The notes: generated by a model not told the origin, from the sequence alone. 23,495 nucleotides of DNA from CAZFCK01 sp964517355 (GCA_964517355.1 CAZFCK010000049.1:1-23495), one strand, 5' to 3'; counted from the stretch's first letter, positions 6,685-14,900 are shown. Program-made: numbers and translations.

Positions 6685-8064
6685 CTAGGAATCAAGGAAC
6701 GCCTGGTCCGTGACGGCAAGAAGCTTGGCCGTGGCCGCCACCGCTTCCACCTGGCGTGCGGACTGCCCCACATGTTTGCTGTAGTCCATGATCGAATCAA
6801 GTTCCTCCTCGCTGATGTTGGCGCGAATGGTCGGGTTTGCAAGAAGCAGGTCGCGAAAGGGCTTGCCGGAGGACGTGGCTCCGAGGATGGAGTCGCGGAT
6901 GAGGTGGTGCGCCGTTTGTTTCCCGACTTTGGCGCCGAGGTGGAACATGAGGGCTTCAGAGAAGAGCATGCCGTGCATCATATCCAGGTTTTCCGCGATG
7001 CGCTTGGTGTCGATCTCCAGGCCTTCACATATGAAGATAAGGGCTGAGAGGGCCTTGTGCAACATGATGCTGCTTTCCGGAATGGAATGCCAGTCCAGAC
7101 GCCAGCTGCGGGTGTCGCGTTCATGCTCCGAGACCATGGATTGCAGACCGAGCTGGGCGTTGTTCATGACCACGCGGCACATGGCCACGCAGAATTCGGA
7201 AACCTCGGGGTTGCGTTTGTGGGGCATGGTGCTCGATCCCACGTAGTGTTCGTCCAGGGGTTCGTAGAACTCTTGGATTTCCGTACGCGCGAGTTGGAAG
7301 ATTTCATTGGCGATGCGGCCCACAGTGCCGGCCACCATGGCCAGGACCACTTGGTATTCGGCCACGACATCGCGGCTGCTGCCCCATCCGGTGGGAGGAG
7401 CGCCCAGGTCCAGCCGCGCCATGAAACGCTCCATGGTTTCCCAGGCCTTCTCGCCCAGACCGGCCATGGTGCCCGTGCCGCCGTGCAGCATGCCCACGAA
7501 GACCCGCGGTCCCATGTCTTTGATACGCTCGATGTCGCGGCGCAGTTCCGCGGCCCAGCCGGCGAACTTGAGGCCCAGGGTGATGGGCAGGCCGTGCTGG
7601 TTGTGGGTGCGTCCGGTCATGGGCAGGTTCTTGTATTGTTCGGCATAGGTCAGCAATGCCTTTTCCAGGCGCAGCAAGTCGCGGGTCAGGATGCGGGCGG
7701 CTTCGCGCATTTCCAGAACGCCGCCCGTATCCTCAATGTCTTGCGTGGTGGGGCCGTAGTGGATGTGCTCGCCGAGGTTGTCGGCGCAGCGTTTTTGCAC
7801 GGCCTTGAGCAGAGGCACAAGCGAGTGTCCGGTCTTGGCCAATTCATCCTTGATGAAATCGATGTCCAGTTCCTCGATTTTGGCCTTGGCCTTTATTTCC
7901 GTGGCGGCTTCCGCCGGAATGACGCCGAGTTCGGCCTGGACTTCGGCCAGGACCACTTCGATGTCCAGCCAGCGCTGATAACGGCGGCGGTCATCGAACA
8001 CGGCGCGCATTTCCTCGGTTCCCCAACCATTTTTGTAGAATTCCGAATCAATGATATGGGACAT
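6685..8064 (-). CDS. Fumarase/aspartase-superfamily lyase (adenylosuccinate lyase-like)
   Basis: Enzymes of this superfamily remove fumarate from N-substituted aspartates or open related lactones. The 459 residues hold the three conserved regions: region 1 HIHYGPTTQDIEDT (101-113), region 2 GRTHNQHGLP (151-160, catalytic H154) and region 3 GSSTMPHKRNP (276-286, the mobile catalytic-Ser loop). The region 1 wording and the ERDTRSWRLDW segment (315-325) differ from housekeeping PurB, where YVHFGLTSSD-like text is usual. It also sits in a transport cluster rather than with purine genes. I therefore do not call it purB. It starts with AAGGAG six bases before ATG, only 3 bp after the MmgE/PrpD stop. 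Candidate reactions are cleavage of iminodisuccinate- or succinyl-amino-acid-like substrates to fumarate plus amine; this is inferred. Confidence 0.85.
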   Translation of the reverse strand: MSHIIDSEFYKNGWGTEEMRAVFDDRRRYQRWLDIEVVLAEVQAELGVIPAEAATEIKAKAKIEELDIDFIKDELAKTGHSLVPLLKAVQKRCADNLGEHIHYGPTTQDIEDTGGVLEMREAARILTRDLLRLEKALLTYAEQYKNLPMTGRTHNQHGLPITLGLKFAGWAAELRRDIERIKDMGPRVFVGMLHGGTGTMAGLGEKAWETMERFMARLDLGAPPTGWGSSRDVVAEYQVVLAMVAGTVGRIANEIFQLARTEIQEFYEPLDEHYVGSSTMPHKRNPEVSEFCVAMCRVVMNNAQLGLQSMVSEHERDTRSWRLDWHSIPESSIMLHKALSALIFICEGLEIDTKRIAENLDMMHGMLFSEALMFHLGAKVGKQTAHHLIRDSILGATSSGKPFRDLLLANPTIRANISEEELDSIMDYSKHVGQSARQVEAVAATAKLLAVTDQAFLDS

Positions 8065-8067
8065 AAT

Positions 8068-9492
8068 CTACTCCTTTGTTTCTGCTTTCCGGGTAAAAAT
8101 GTGACGCGGTAAAAGCTGTTCATTGTCAGCGTGAAGGCACCATTCAACGATGTGTTTCCGTTGTGTTGCGGGAAGGACGTGAGCCGTGAGTTGCTCGAAT
8201 TTATCCTCCATGGCCGGCGTATCCATGGGGTTTTCCGGATCGCCCCTCCTGAAACGGTTTGCGGCGCGCAGAGTGCGGCCGTCGGTCAGCCGCACGCTGA
8301 CCTCGCAGGGTCTGGCCGCGGGGAATCCGGCGTTCATCTCCTCGTCGACCACAAGCTCCACTCGGGCGGCGAGATCGCGCACCGCGGCGTCCTCCAGGGC
8401 TTGTTCAGTGAAATTGGTAAAGGTTAGCGCGCCGTGGCGCAGCAAGAAGGCCATGCAGAACGGGTTGGAGAATTTGGCCTGCTCCAGGGTGTCGGGTTCG
8501 CGGATCCCGGCCACGTCCACGGCGCGGTTGTAGACGCGGGCGCGCACTGAAACCACGTCCGTATCCTTGACGCCGTGCTCGGCGATGATGGCGCCCAGGG
8601 CGTCGAGCATGCTGTGCGTCTGGCCGCACGTGGGGTAGCCCTTGAAATTGACCTCGTCTATCTTGAAATGCGTTCCCAAGCCGTCGGTGAGCCTGTGATA
8701 CTGGGGCGCCGGAGCCGCCACGGCGCAAAAGCCCTGGGTGCCTTCAAAGATGGCCGAAGCGGCGGGAATGTTGCGCTCGGCCAACCTGGCGGCCATGATG
8801 CCGTTTTGCGCGGCTCTGGCGGGGTGGAAAGGCTTGGCGCTCACGGCCTTGTCCTGCAGGAATTGCCACAGTCCGGCCGCCTGGGTTCCGGCATGGCCGA
8901 TGGCCCATGCTGTCTGCTCCGTAGAGAGGTTCATGGCCCTGGCCGCAGCGGCGGCCGCTCCAAAGGCGCCGGCCGTGGCGGTGGTATGGAACAGGCCGTA
9001 ATGCTCCGGGCCGAAACATTCGCCGGCTCGTATGGCCAGATCGTAGCCGCAGACCAAGGCCGCCAGGAGCGTTCCGTTGTCCAGGCCGCGCTCTTCAGCC
9101 AGAGCCAGGACCACGGGCGCGACAACCGTGCCGATATGCATGATGGACTGGCGATGGCCGTCGTCCACCTCGGTCACATGTCCCTGGGCCGCATTGGCGA
9201 AGGCCGCCCAAAAAGGGGGCAATGCGCGGCCGTCGCCGATGACGGTGGCAGTGCCTCCATGGCCCTCTCCGCCGGCGAGGGATGCGGCCAGCTCAACGTA
9301 ATCCGCGGCCAAGGGATGCCCCTGTGCGTTCCAGACCGCTGCCAGATAATCGATCAGACAGTGGCGTGTCTTGAGTTGGGTGGCGGGGGGCAGAGCGTCC
9401 ACCGTGAGAGCGTGCAACGCCTCGGCAATGCGCCATGCATAGGGCGTTTCGCCTGGGGCTTGATGCGCGTGTGCTTCTTTTAGCTGCGACAT
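8068..9492 (-). CDS. MmgE/PrpD family protein
   Basis: This family includes 2-methylcitrate dehydratase, cis-aconitate decarboxylase and iminodisuccinate epimerase, all acting on di- or tricarboxylates through alpha-proton abstraction. The 474-residue protein has the typical helical N-domain (LIDYLAAVWNA, HVTEVDDGHR, FHTTATAGAFGAA, KPFHPARAAQNG) and the C-terminal domain with FKGYPTCGQTHSMLDA, VSVRLTDGR and DPENPMDTPAMEDKF. ATG 9492 is chosen because AGGAGG lies five bases upstream; the longer frame begins 18 codons earlier without support. It lies 25 bp after the TRAP permease gene and 3 bp before the lyase gene. An epimerase feeding a C-N lyase is known for iminodisuccinate degradation in Agrobacterium, which makes that pairing the leading hypothesis here. 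The reaction itself cannot be read from the sequence. Confidence 0.85.
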   Translation of the reverse strand: MSQLKEAHAHQAPGETPYAWRIAEALHALTVDALPPATQLKTRHCLIDYLAAVWNAQGHPLAADYVELAASLAGGEGHGGTATVIGDGRALPPFWAAFANAAQGHVTEVDDGHRQSIMHIGTVVAPVVLALAEERGLDNGTLLAALVCGYDLAIRAGECFGPEHYGLFHTTATAGAFGAAAAAARAMNLSTEQTAWAIGHAGTQAAGLWQFLQDKAVSAKPFHPARAAQNGIMAARLAERNIPAASAIFEGTQGFCAVAAPAPQYHRLTDGLGTHFKIDEVNFKGYPTCGQTHSMLDALGAIIAEHGVKDTDVVSVRARVYNRAVDVAGIREPDTLEQAKFSNPFCMAFLLRHGALTFTNFTEQALEDAAVRDLAARVELVVDEEMNAGFPAARPCEVSVRLTDGRTLRAANRFRRGDPENPMDTPAMEDKFEQLTAHVLPATQRKHIVEWCLHADNEQLLPRHIFTRKAETKE

Positions 9493-9517
9493 GGTATCCT
9501 CCTGAAGAAAAGACTTC

Positions 9518-11422
9518 TCAAAGCTGGAGCGCGTTTTCCGCGGCAACCGGGCGATTGCTCCGGCGGATGACGCACAGCATGGCCACGGCTATTGCCAGGG
9601 CCAGCGCCGTTATGATGATTTTCAAGGGCCAGGCTATGATCAGGCCCAAGGGCACCAGAAGCAAAGCCGGGACTGTCGGCAGTTTGCCGATGCCCACCAT
9701 GTTGCGCCCCAATCCGCTGGCCGCGAGAAAGACGCCGATGAACGCCGTGGCGATGTAATAGACGCATTCCCACGGTTCGCCCTGGAACAGGAGCGCGGGC
9801 TCCAGCACGAAAATGAAGGGGACGAGATAGATGCCGAACCCGAAGTGCATGGCTGCCTTGCCCACTTTGAGATAGGGCGCCTCGGCGATGTTGGCGGCCG
9901 GAAAGCAGGCCATGGCCACGGGCGGGGTGATGTTGGAGATCATGGCCCAGTAGAGGATGAACAGATGCACGGCCATGGCGTTGAATCCCTGTCCCACCAG
10001 ACCGGGGGCGAGAGTGATGGCCAGAAAGATATAGCAGGCCGAGGTTGTCATGCCCATGCCCAGAACAAAACTGGCGATGGCGCCGAGCAGGAGCATGAGA
10101 AACACGTTGCCTCCGGCCAGCGCCACCAGTTCTCCGGAGATGGAGGCGCCCACGCCGGTGAGGCTCATGGAGCCGATGATGAATCCCACCGCGCCGATGG
10201 TCACGGCGAGTTCGGCTATGGATTGGCCGATTCTGCCCAGAATGGACCAGTAATCGCGCGGGGAAAGGCGGGTGGCGCCGCGTAAGGTCAGACAGATGAG
10301 AATGAAGATGATGGCGTAGAACGGCGCTTGAGCTTCCACACGCTGGTACAGGAAGTAGATGAGCACGAAGAACACGGCCAGATAAGGCCAACCCACGGCG
10401 AGTATTTTTCTGGTTTTCGGAATCTGGTCCGGTTCGAGCCCCGTAATGCCGCATCTGGCTGCGATGGCGTCGAGCTGGACCAACAAGCCCATGTAGTACA
10501 GCAAGGAAGGAATGATGGCCGCCACTACCAGTTGCAGGTAGGGGATGCCGAGAAACTGGGCCATGAGAAAGGCCGCGGCCCCCATGATGGGGGGCATGAG
10601 CACGCCCCCGGTGGATGCGCAGGCTTCGATGGCGCCTGCGTAGGCGGGGGGAAAACCGGATTTCTTCATGGCCGGAATGGTGATGGAGCCGGTGGTGATG
10701 ACGTTTGAGATGGCGCTGCCGCTCATACTGCCGAACAGGGAGCTGGCCAGGACAGCGACTTTGCCCGCGCCCCCGCGATAGCGCCCGAGCAGGCTGGTGG
10801 CGAAATCCAGGAAGAATTGCCCCCCGCCGGTGTTGTTCAGGACAATGCCGAAAATAATGTAGCCGATGAGCAGGGTGCAGACCACGCGGATGGGAATGCC
10901 CACCAGGCTTTGCGGACTCAGGGAGTGGAAGGTGAAGGTGGAAGCCAAGGGCAGGCTTTGCCCTTCGAGAAACGAGGGCATGACGTGCGCGAACGTGGGG
11001 TAGAGCAGGAAAAAGGCGCAGACCGCGAACAGGGCGAGTCCCGCGGTGCGGCGCAAGGCTTCGAGCACCAGCAGGGGGAGAACCACGGCGCAGCCGGTCA
11101 CGAAATCGTTAGGGGGCGCGAACATCCAGCCGCCGCTGGTGATGGAGAGTCCGTTGCATGCGAAATAGACGCAGATGCCCAGGCCCAGCCCGCCGAGGGC
11201 CATATCGTACCAGGCAACACGGTCTCCCGCGGACTTGCGCGGTTTGAAGGAAAGATAGACAAGGGCCAGCGCCACGCCCAGAATGATGTAGTAATAACTG
11301 TTTTCTTGCAGCGTGAACCCGCGGGGGGCGAGCATGAATATCTGGTAAACGGCGACCAGGAGAATGACGCTGCCCAGAATGGAACAGGTGTTTTTCCAGA
11401 AGGGTGTCAATTGGCGTTTCAT
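9518..11422 (-). CDS. TRAP transporter permease, fused 4TM/12TM subunits (TAXI type)
   Basis: This inner-membrane symporter works with a TAXI binding protein to import organic acids or amino-acid-like substrates. The 634 residues are almost entirely hydrophobic. A small DctQ-like N-terminal part with several membrane helices (about 10-110) is fused to a DctM-like part. GSMSGSAISNVITTGSITIPAMKKSGFPP and STGGVLMPPIMGAAAFLMAQFLG are the conserved transport motifs. A second half repeats the pattern (GASISGELVALAGG, GMGMTTSACYIFLAITLAP, NITPPVAMACFPAANIA). The start at 11422 (MKRQLTPFWK) is chosen over the longer frame because GAGG lies upstream and the extra 21 residues are polar and Arg/Gly-rich. 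It lies 66 bp after the binding-protein gene. Confidence 0.93.
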   Translation of the reverse strand: MKRQLTPFWKNTCSILGSVILLVAVYQIFMLAPRGFTLQENSYYYIILGVALALVYLSFKPRKSAGDRVAWYDMALGGLGLGICVYFACNGLSITSGGWMFAPPNDFVTGCAVVLPLLVLEALRRTAGLALFAVCAFFLLYPTFAHVMPSFLEGQSLPLASTFTFHSLSPQSLVGIPIRVVCTLLIGYIIFGIVLNNTGGGQFFLDFATSLLGRYRGGAGKVAVLASSLFGSMSGSAISNVITTGSITIPAMKKSGFPPAYAGAIEACASTGGVLMPPIMGAAAFLMAQFLGIPYLQLVVAAIIPSLLYYMGLLVQLDAIAARCGITGLEPDQIPKTRKILAVGWPYLAVFFVLIYFLYQRVEAQAPFYAIIFILICLTLRGATRLSPRDYWSILGRIGQSIAELAVTIGAVGFIIGSMSLTGVGASISGELVALAGGNVFLMLLLGAIASFVLGMGMTTSACYIFLAITLAPGLVGQGFNAMAVHLFILYWAMISNITPPVAMACFPAANIAEAPYLKVGKAAMHFGFGIYLVPFIFVLEPALLFQGEPWECVYYIATAFIGVFLAASGLGRNMVGIGKLPTVPALLLVPLGLIIAWPLKIIITALALAIAVAMLCVIRRSNRPVAAENALQL

Positions 11423-11488
11423 AATACGGCCTCGTCTTCCCGGCCCGGACCCCGTAGTTCGTGATCCGGGCCGAAAGTTCTGCAACGG

Positions 11489-12661
11489 TTAATGAAGGGC
11501 CATACCTGCGGCGGTCAATGCGTCTGCGCGTTTGCTTTCCCAGAACGCTGGAAATTCCTTGCTGGATTTTCCGGTAGCGGCGAAATCTTCCTGGGCCTTG
11601 GCGAAGGTCGCGGCCAGAAGGTCGCGGCGCTTGAGGAGTTCTTGTTGACGCGCCTCGTGCGCATCCGTCCATTTACCGATTTCCTTGAAGTATTTTATTG
11701 CGCCGGGATGAAAGGGGATGGCCTGGCGCGCCTTGAGACATTCGTCGATGTTCCAGTACGGCCCCGATTGGATGTTGTCTTTGAAAAGATCCCAGGATTC
11801 GGCGATCATTTTCGTCATCCAGTAGACGGTGTTCTCGTCCTGCTTGTCATAGGCCACCACAACGGGGCAGGGATACGTGCCGGCTTCAAGCGTCTCGCCT
11901 TCTGCTATGCCCGCCCCGGAATCCACCACAACAGGGGCCACAAACGAGGCTAGGTTCTGGATGCGGTTCCAGCCTTCGGTATCATTGTGCGGTACGGGAA
12001 TCCATTGCAGCCCCATGGGGGAGCTTTCGATCTCATAGCTGCCCGTGGAGCTGGAGGCCGCCATGGCGACATCCACATTTCCGCTGATCATGCCACGCAA
12101 GCTGGCGGTATAGCCGGGGAATTCAATGAGTTCCACATCGTCTTTGGTCAGGTTGCCGAAAGCCAGATAGGCTTCGGTCTGCATGTTGATGGCCGGGTTG
12201 CCCACGATCCAGGCGACACGTTTGCCTTTGATGTCGGCCACGGTCTTGACGCCGCTCTTTTTGGTGGCGGCCAGGGAAAAGTTGGCCTTGCGGTTGGACA
12301 TGAAGACCAGGCCCAAAGGCTGGGGCCCCCATTCGGCGGCGGCGAAATCGTCTATGCCTTCGGCGCAGGGATAATAGGCGGAGCAGCTTTGCCAGAACTG
12401 AGTGGTTCCGGCGCGGGTGGCGATGGCGCGCGCAACGCTGTTGCCGATGGGCACGTTGCGGACTTTGACGCCGAATTTTTTGAAGATGGCGTCGTTGATG
12501 GCGGACATCTCCGCATACCCGGACGCGCCGATGTCAAAGGTGGACATGGTGATCATGTGCGGTTTTGCTCCCTCTTGCGCAAAAGCGGGGGCGCTGCCGC
12601 AGGCCCCAAAGAGGAAAAGGGCGATTATGGCGGTCAATAAGCGGAAAGCTGAGTGTTTCAT
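11489..12661 (-). CDS. TAXI family TRAP transporter solute-binding protein
   Basis: This exported protein captures the substrate for the TRAP permease encoded just downstream. The 390 residues start with a signal peptide (MKHSAFRLLTAIIALFLFGA, likely cut near AFA|QEGAKPH). An FGAC sequence could be read as an imperfect lipobox, so lipid anchoring is possible. The mature part has TAXI features: an early MITMSTFDIGASGY ligand segment, VADIKGKRVAWIVGNPAINMQTEAYL, then SGNVDVAMAASSSTGSYEIESSPMG and HPGAIKYFKEIG. ATG 12661 is chosen because AGGAG lies seven bases upstream; ATG 12667 sits almost on that Shine-Dalgarno sequence. The ligand is unknown; family members bind glutamate-like or carboxylate ligands. 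Confidence 0.92.
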   Translation of the reverse strand: MKHSAFRLLTAIIALFLFGACGSAPAFAQEGAKPHMITMSTFDIGASGYAEMSAINDAIFKKFGVKVRNVPIGNSVARAIATRAGTTQFWQSCSAYYPCAEGIDDFAAAEWGPQPLGLVFMSNRKANFSLAATKKSGVKTVADIKGKRVAWIVGNPAINMQTEAYLAFGNLTKDDVELIEFPGYTASLRGMISGNVDVAMAASSSTGSYEIESSPMGLQWIPVPHNDTEGWNRIQNLASFVAPVVVDSGAGIAEGETLEAGTYPCPVVVAYDKQDENTVYWMTKMIAESWDLFKDNIQSGPYWNIDECLKARQAIPFHPGAIKYFKEIGKWTDAHEARQQELLKRRDLLAATFAKAQEDFAATGKSSKEFPAFWESKRADALTAAGMALH

Positions 12662-12691
12662 GGCCATGCTCCTTGTTGAAAGGACGATTCG

Positions 12692-13693
12692 TTAAAGAAT
12701 TTCACTATATTCAAGGCCGAGAAAGGCGACACGGTCGCCCGTGTGCACGACGGGGTTGGTGCGCGTCATGATGACGTGCGCCTCGGACGGCGCCTTGATG
12801 CACTCCCTTTCATCAAAGAGATCCACGACGGTGGCGATGGTCTGGCCTGCTGCGAGCGTTTGCCCCGCATGGATTTGATTGAGCAGAAAGCCGCCCGTGT
12901 TGCTGTAAAGAAAGGCGCGTTTGGTGATCAGCAGCTGCTTTTTCGGGGTGGACGGGCAGCCGGCGACCATGCCCAGGGTGCGCAGGACGTTCCAGATGCC
13001 CTGCACCGCGATGGCGATGCGCCCGGGCTCGAATTTGCCGCCGGAACCTATCTCCGCCATGAACGCCGGGATTGAGCGCAGGATGCAGCTTGCGTCCAGC
13101 GCGCCGGCCACGCCCCCTGGAATCTCCCCGGTTGCCGAGGCCAGATCCACACGGCAGTTGGCCCGCAGGCCGAAGCTCAGCGCCAGTTCCTGCGATTTTT
13201 GGCTCACTTCTGGGGCCACGCCCGGCGCTGTTTTGAACACGGTGTAGGGCTGGGCGTCGAAAGTGGTCGCCACGGTGTGGAAGCTGATCAGATAGTCGGC
13301 TTTGTCCTGAATTTCACTGAACAGGGCGTGCGCCGCGCGTTGCGAATATTGCCCCGTGGGAGTTCCCGGGAATTGCTGATCCATATCCAGGAAGTCATAG
13401 GGGTTGATTTTATTCCGCCATTGGACGGCCAAAGGGTTGGACAGCGGCGTGGCGATGATGGCGCCGCGCAATGCCTCGGGCGCAAGGTCCCGGGCCAGGG
13501 CGCGCACGGCCATGAAGCCGTTGATCTCGTCGCCGTGAACGGCCCCATTGAGCCAGAGCGTCGGCCCGTCTTCAACACCGCGAATGAGGAGGACGGGGAT
13601 ATCCAGACGTGAACCCAAAGCCAACTCGCCCACTGCGATGTGACCATGCGCCACAGATCCGCGTTGTGCTTGTGCCGTTCCCACCGTTAACAT
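12692..13693 (-). CDS. M14-family zinc deacylase (succinylglutamate desuccinylase/aspartoacylase superfamily)
   Basis: Members remove acyl groups from N-acyl amino acids (aspartoacylase, AstE, DoeB). The 333-residue protein has the zinc ligands H53 and E56 (NGAVHGDEINGF) and H139 (SFHTV), and the catalytic Glu E214 (AEIGSGG). A C-terminal beta-barrel-like domain (about 250-333, AGQTLAAGQTIATVVDLFDE) resembles DoeB-type proteins. The usual Asn-Arg-x-Phe-Pro-Gly that grips the substrate carboxylate reads MDQQFPG here (104-110), so both Asn and Arg are absent. ATG 13693 is chosen because AGGAGG lies four bases upstream; the longer frame would start at a TTG. It lies 42 bp after the regulator gene and 30 bp before the binding-protein gene, which suggests it acts on the imported compound. 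Confidence 0.85.
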   Translation of the reverse strand: MLTVGTAQAQRGSVAHGHIAVGELALGSRLDIPVLLIRGVEDGPTLWLNGAVHGDEINGFMAVRALARDLAPEALRGAIIATPLSNPLAVQWRNKINPYDFLDMDQQFPGTPTGQYSQRAAHALFSEIQDKADYLISFHTVATTFDAQPYTVFKTAPGVAPEVSQKSQELALSFGLRANCRVDLASATGEIPGGVAGALDASCILRSIPAFMAEIGSGGKFEPGRIAIAVQGIWNVLRTLGMVAGCPSTPKKQLLITKRAFLYSNTGGFLLNQIHAGQTLAAGQTIATVVDLFDERECIKAPSEAHVIMTRTNPVVHTGDRVAFLGLEYSEIL

Positions 13694-13735
13694 GTGTCCT
13701 CCTTTTCGCAGTCGAGCGCGTGTTGTCAAAGATGC

Positions 13736-14401
13736 CTAAATCTGGTTGTTCTGTAAGCGTATCTCTTTCAGATAATTGTATATTGTGAACCGTGTTACGC
13801 CGAGGAGCCTGGCGACCTGCGTCACCGCGCCCTTGAATAAAAACACTTCCTTTTGCTCCAGGTGTTCCAGAAGAGCCATGCGTTCGTTTTTATCCATCAA
13901 GGCTGGTTGCTTGCCGATATGAGAAATCGTCTCTTCAATGAGTGAATCCAGGGTTTCGTTGAAACTGTGTGCGAACCGCTCGTTCCTGGTGTGCTCAATG
14001 GCGTCGCCGCCATGGGAAAAATCATCCAATATGGCTTTCGCGTTGAGATATTCCGTCATATCGAAATTGATGCACATGCAGCCGATGATGTTTTCATTGT
14101 CGGTACGTAAAAACAGGGTGGACGATTTGAGCACCCGCCCGCATGGACTTACGGATTTGTATCCATGCAAATCCTTGTTTGCCTTCGATTGATCCCTGAG
14201 AAGCCTGTAGGCCAGGTCCGTGATGGGAGCGCCGACCTTGCGGTTTGTGACGTTACCCGCCACGTGAATGACCGACAGGTTGAAGTCGGAAAAATCATGC
14301 ACAACCACTTCGCTGTTTTTGCCCAAAAGGCTGTTGAGACTATCGGCAAGCCGTTTGGCCATGCCGAAGATAATTTCTCGATTCAAAGTGTTGGAAGACA
14401 T
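13736..14401 (-). CDS. YheO/DauR-type transcriptional regulator (PAS-like domain plus HTH)
   Basis: This is the probable ligand-responsive controller of the downstream transporter and enzyme genes. The 221 residues contain a YheO-like PAS domain (about 10-120, with VVVHDFSDFNLSVIHVAGN and IIGCMCINFD). A DauR/HTH_22-type C-terminal DNA-binding segment follows (about 165-217), whose helix-turn-helix is AVTQVARLLGVTRFTIYNYL (192-211). Relatives include DauR, which controls D-arginine catabolism. It is the first gene of the cluster. Its own promoter region holds two copies of CAAAATTTGT, so autoregulation is likely. The Shine-Dalgarno match (GGAG) lies 14 bases upstream of ATG, farther than usual, so the start is less certain than the gene. 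Confidence 0.85.
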   Translation of the reverse strand: MSSNTLNREIIFGMAKRLADSLNSLLGKNSEVVVHDFSDFNLSVIHVAGNVTNRKVGAPITDLAYRLLRDQSKANKDLHGYKSVSPCGRVLKSSTLFLRTDNENIIGCMCINFDMTEYLNAKAILDDFSHGGDAIEHTRNERFAHSFNETLDSLIEETISHIGKQPALMDKNERMALLEHLEQKEVFLFKGAVTQVARLLGVTRFTIYNYLKEIRLQNNQI

Positions 14402-14405
14402 ATCG

Positions 14406-14415
14406 ACAAATTTTG
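14406..14415. promoter_or_regulatory. Operator candidate 2: CAAAATTTGT (minus strand)
   Basis: On the minus strand this is identical in all ten bases to the core of operator candidate 1. Its centre is 68 bp away, about 6.5 helical turns. It lies between the predicted transcription start and the regulator ATG, a position suited to repression or DNA looping. Confidence 0.5.
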
Positions 14416-14445
14416 CTCCAGGCGTTTTTGATCGTCCTTGGAGCT

Positions 14446-14473
14446 ATTATTCCTGCTTTTTGAAATGTGTCAA
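14446..14473 (-). promoter_or_regulatory. Predicted promoter of the catabolic cluster
   Basis: Read on the minus strand, TTGACA (14468-14473) is followed after 16 bp by AATAAT (14446-14451), an almost consensus sigma-70 promoter. It lies about 45-70 bp upstream of the regulator start and faces the cluster. The left edge of the operator palindrome at 14472-14484 overlaps the -35 hexamer by two bases. Confidence 0.65.
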
Positions 14474-14484
14474 CAAAATTTGTT
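14472..14484. promoter_or_regulatory. Operator candidate 1: AACAAAATTTGTT
   Basis: AACAAA and TTTGTT form a perfect 6-1-6 inverted repeat touching the -35 element. The core CAAAATTTGT recurs on the other strand at 14406-14415. A further partial match (ACAAAATTAA) follows at 14492-14501. Confidence 0.55.
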
Positions 14485-14628
14485 TACTTCTACAAAATTA
14501 ATTGGTCGGGCACCTGGGGCCAGGGTGTGTCGGCGCAAGACATGTATTGCACGCTACGTGATTTGTAAGGGAAAAGGCTTGCATGGGAAGGACATTGTAT
14601 TCAGGAAGGATATTTTTCCGGCATTTCC

Positions 14629-14656
14629 TAAAGAACGGGTGTGCAGCGGTCGATAT
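14629..14656 (+). promoter_or_regulatory. Sigma-28-like promoter for the small gene at 14697
   Basis: TAAAGAAC (14629-14636), 12 bp, then GTCGATAT (14649-14656) resembles the flagellar sigma-28 consensus TAAAGTTT-N11-GCCGATAA. It ends 40 bp before the start codon. The same layout with the same 12-bp spacing occurs at 17423-17450. The rest of 14402-14696 holds the cluster promoter and operators on the other strand. Confidence 0.4.
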
Positions 14657-14696
14657 GACTTTATGAAAAGGCCAAGTTTAAACTTTGGAGGCGGAA

Positions 14697-14900
14697 ATGA
14701 ACATGTTGGAGTGGGAATCGAGCATGAGCGGCATGGATAATGCGTTTGCCGCACAAAGAATGACGGCGGAAATGACGCATCAGAACATGGCTCCCGACAC
14801 CGGAGTGAAATTGGCGCAAACCGAGTCGGGGCAGGCGGCCAATGTGGCCTTGGCTCAAGCTGTTACAGGTCTTGGTTCGAAGCTGGACATTACTGTGTAG
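14697..14900 (+). CDS. Small protein, possible YjfB-like putative motility protein
   Basis: The 67-residue protein has no signal peptide or membrane segment. It is Met-, Ala- and Gln-rich with a helical look (AAQRMTAEMTHQNM, QAANVALAQAV) and ends in LGSKLDITV. That ending resembles the LGxxxDxxx tail of the YjfB-like putative motility family, but the rest is too weak for a firm assignment. ATG 14697 has GGAGG five bases upstream; the in-frame TTG at 14685 overlaps that site. It is monocistronic, with a sigma-28-like promoter before it and a terminator after it, which is consistent with a motility-regulon gene. Confidence 0.65.
   Translation: MNMLEWESSMSGMDNAFAAQRMTAEMTHQNMAPDTGVKLAQTESGQAANVALAQAVTGLGSKLDITV

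Noticed and set aside
6685..8064. Naming the lyase purB
   Set aside because: Region 1 and the ERDTRSW segment differ from typical PurB, and the neighbours are transport and catabolic genes; a housekeeping purB role cannot be excluded but is not supported here.
7057..8112. Long plus-strand open frame opposite the lyase gene
   Set aside because: It is the antisense shadow of a gene with intact superfamily motifs.
8575..9483. Long plus-strand open frame opposite the MmgE/PrpD gene
   Set aside because: It is an antisense shadow, Gly/Arg-rich, without a ribosome binding site.
12590..12661. Lipoprotein assignment for the TAXI binding protein
   Set aside because: The FGAC sequence lacks a proper small or aliphatic residue pattern at -3, and an AFA signal peptidase I site follows closely; it is left as uncertain.
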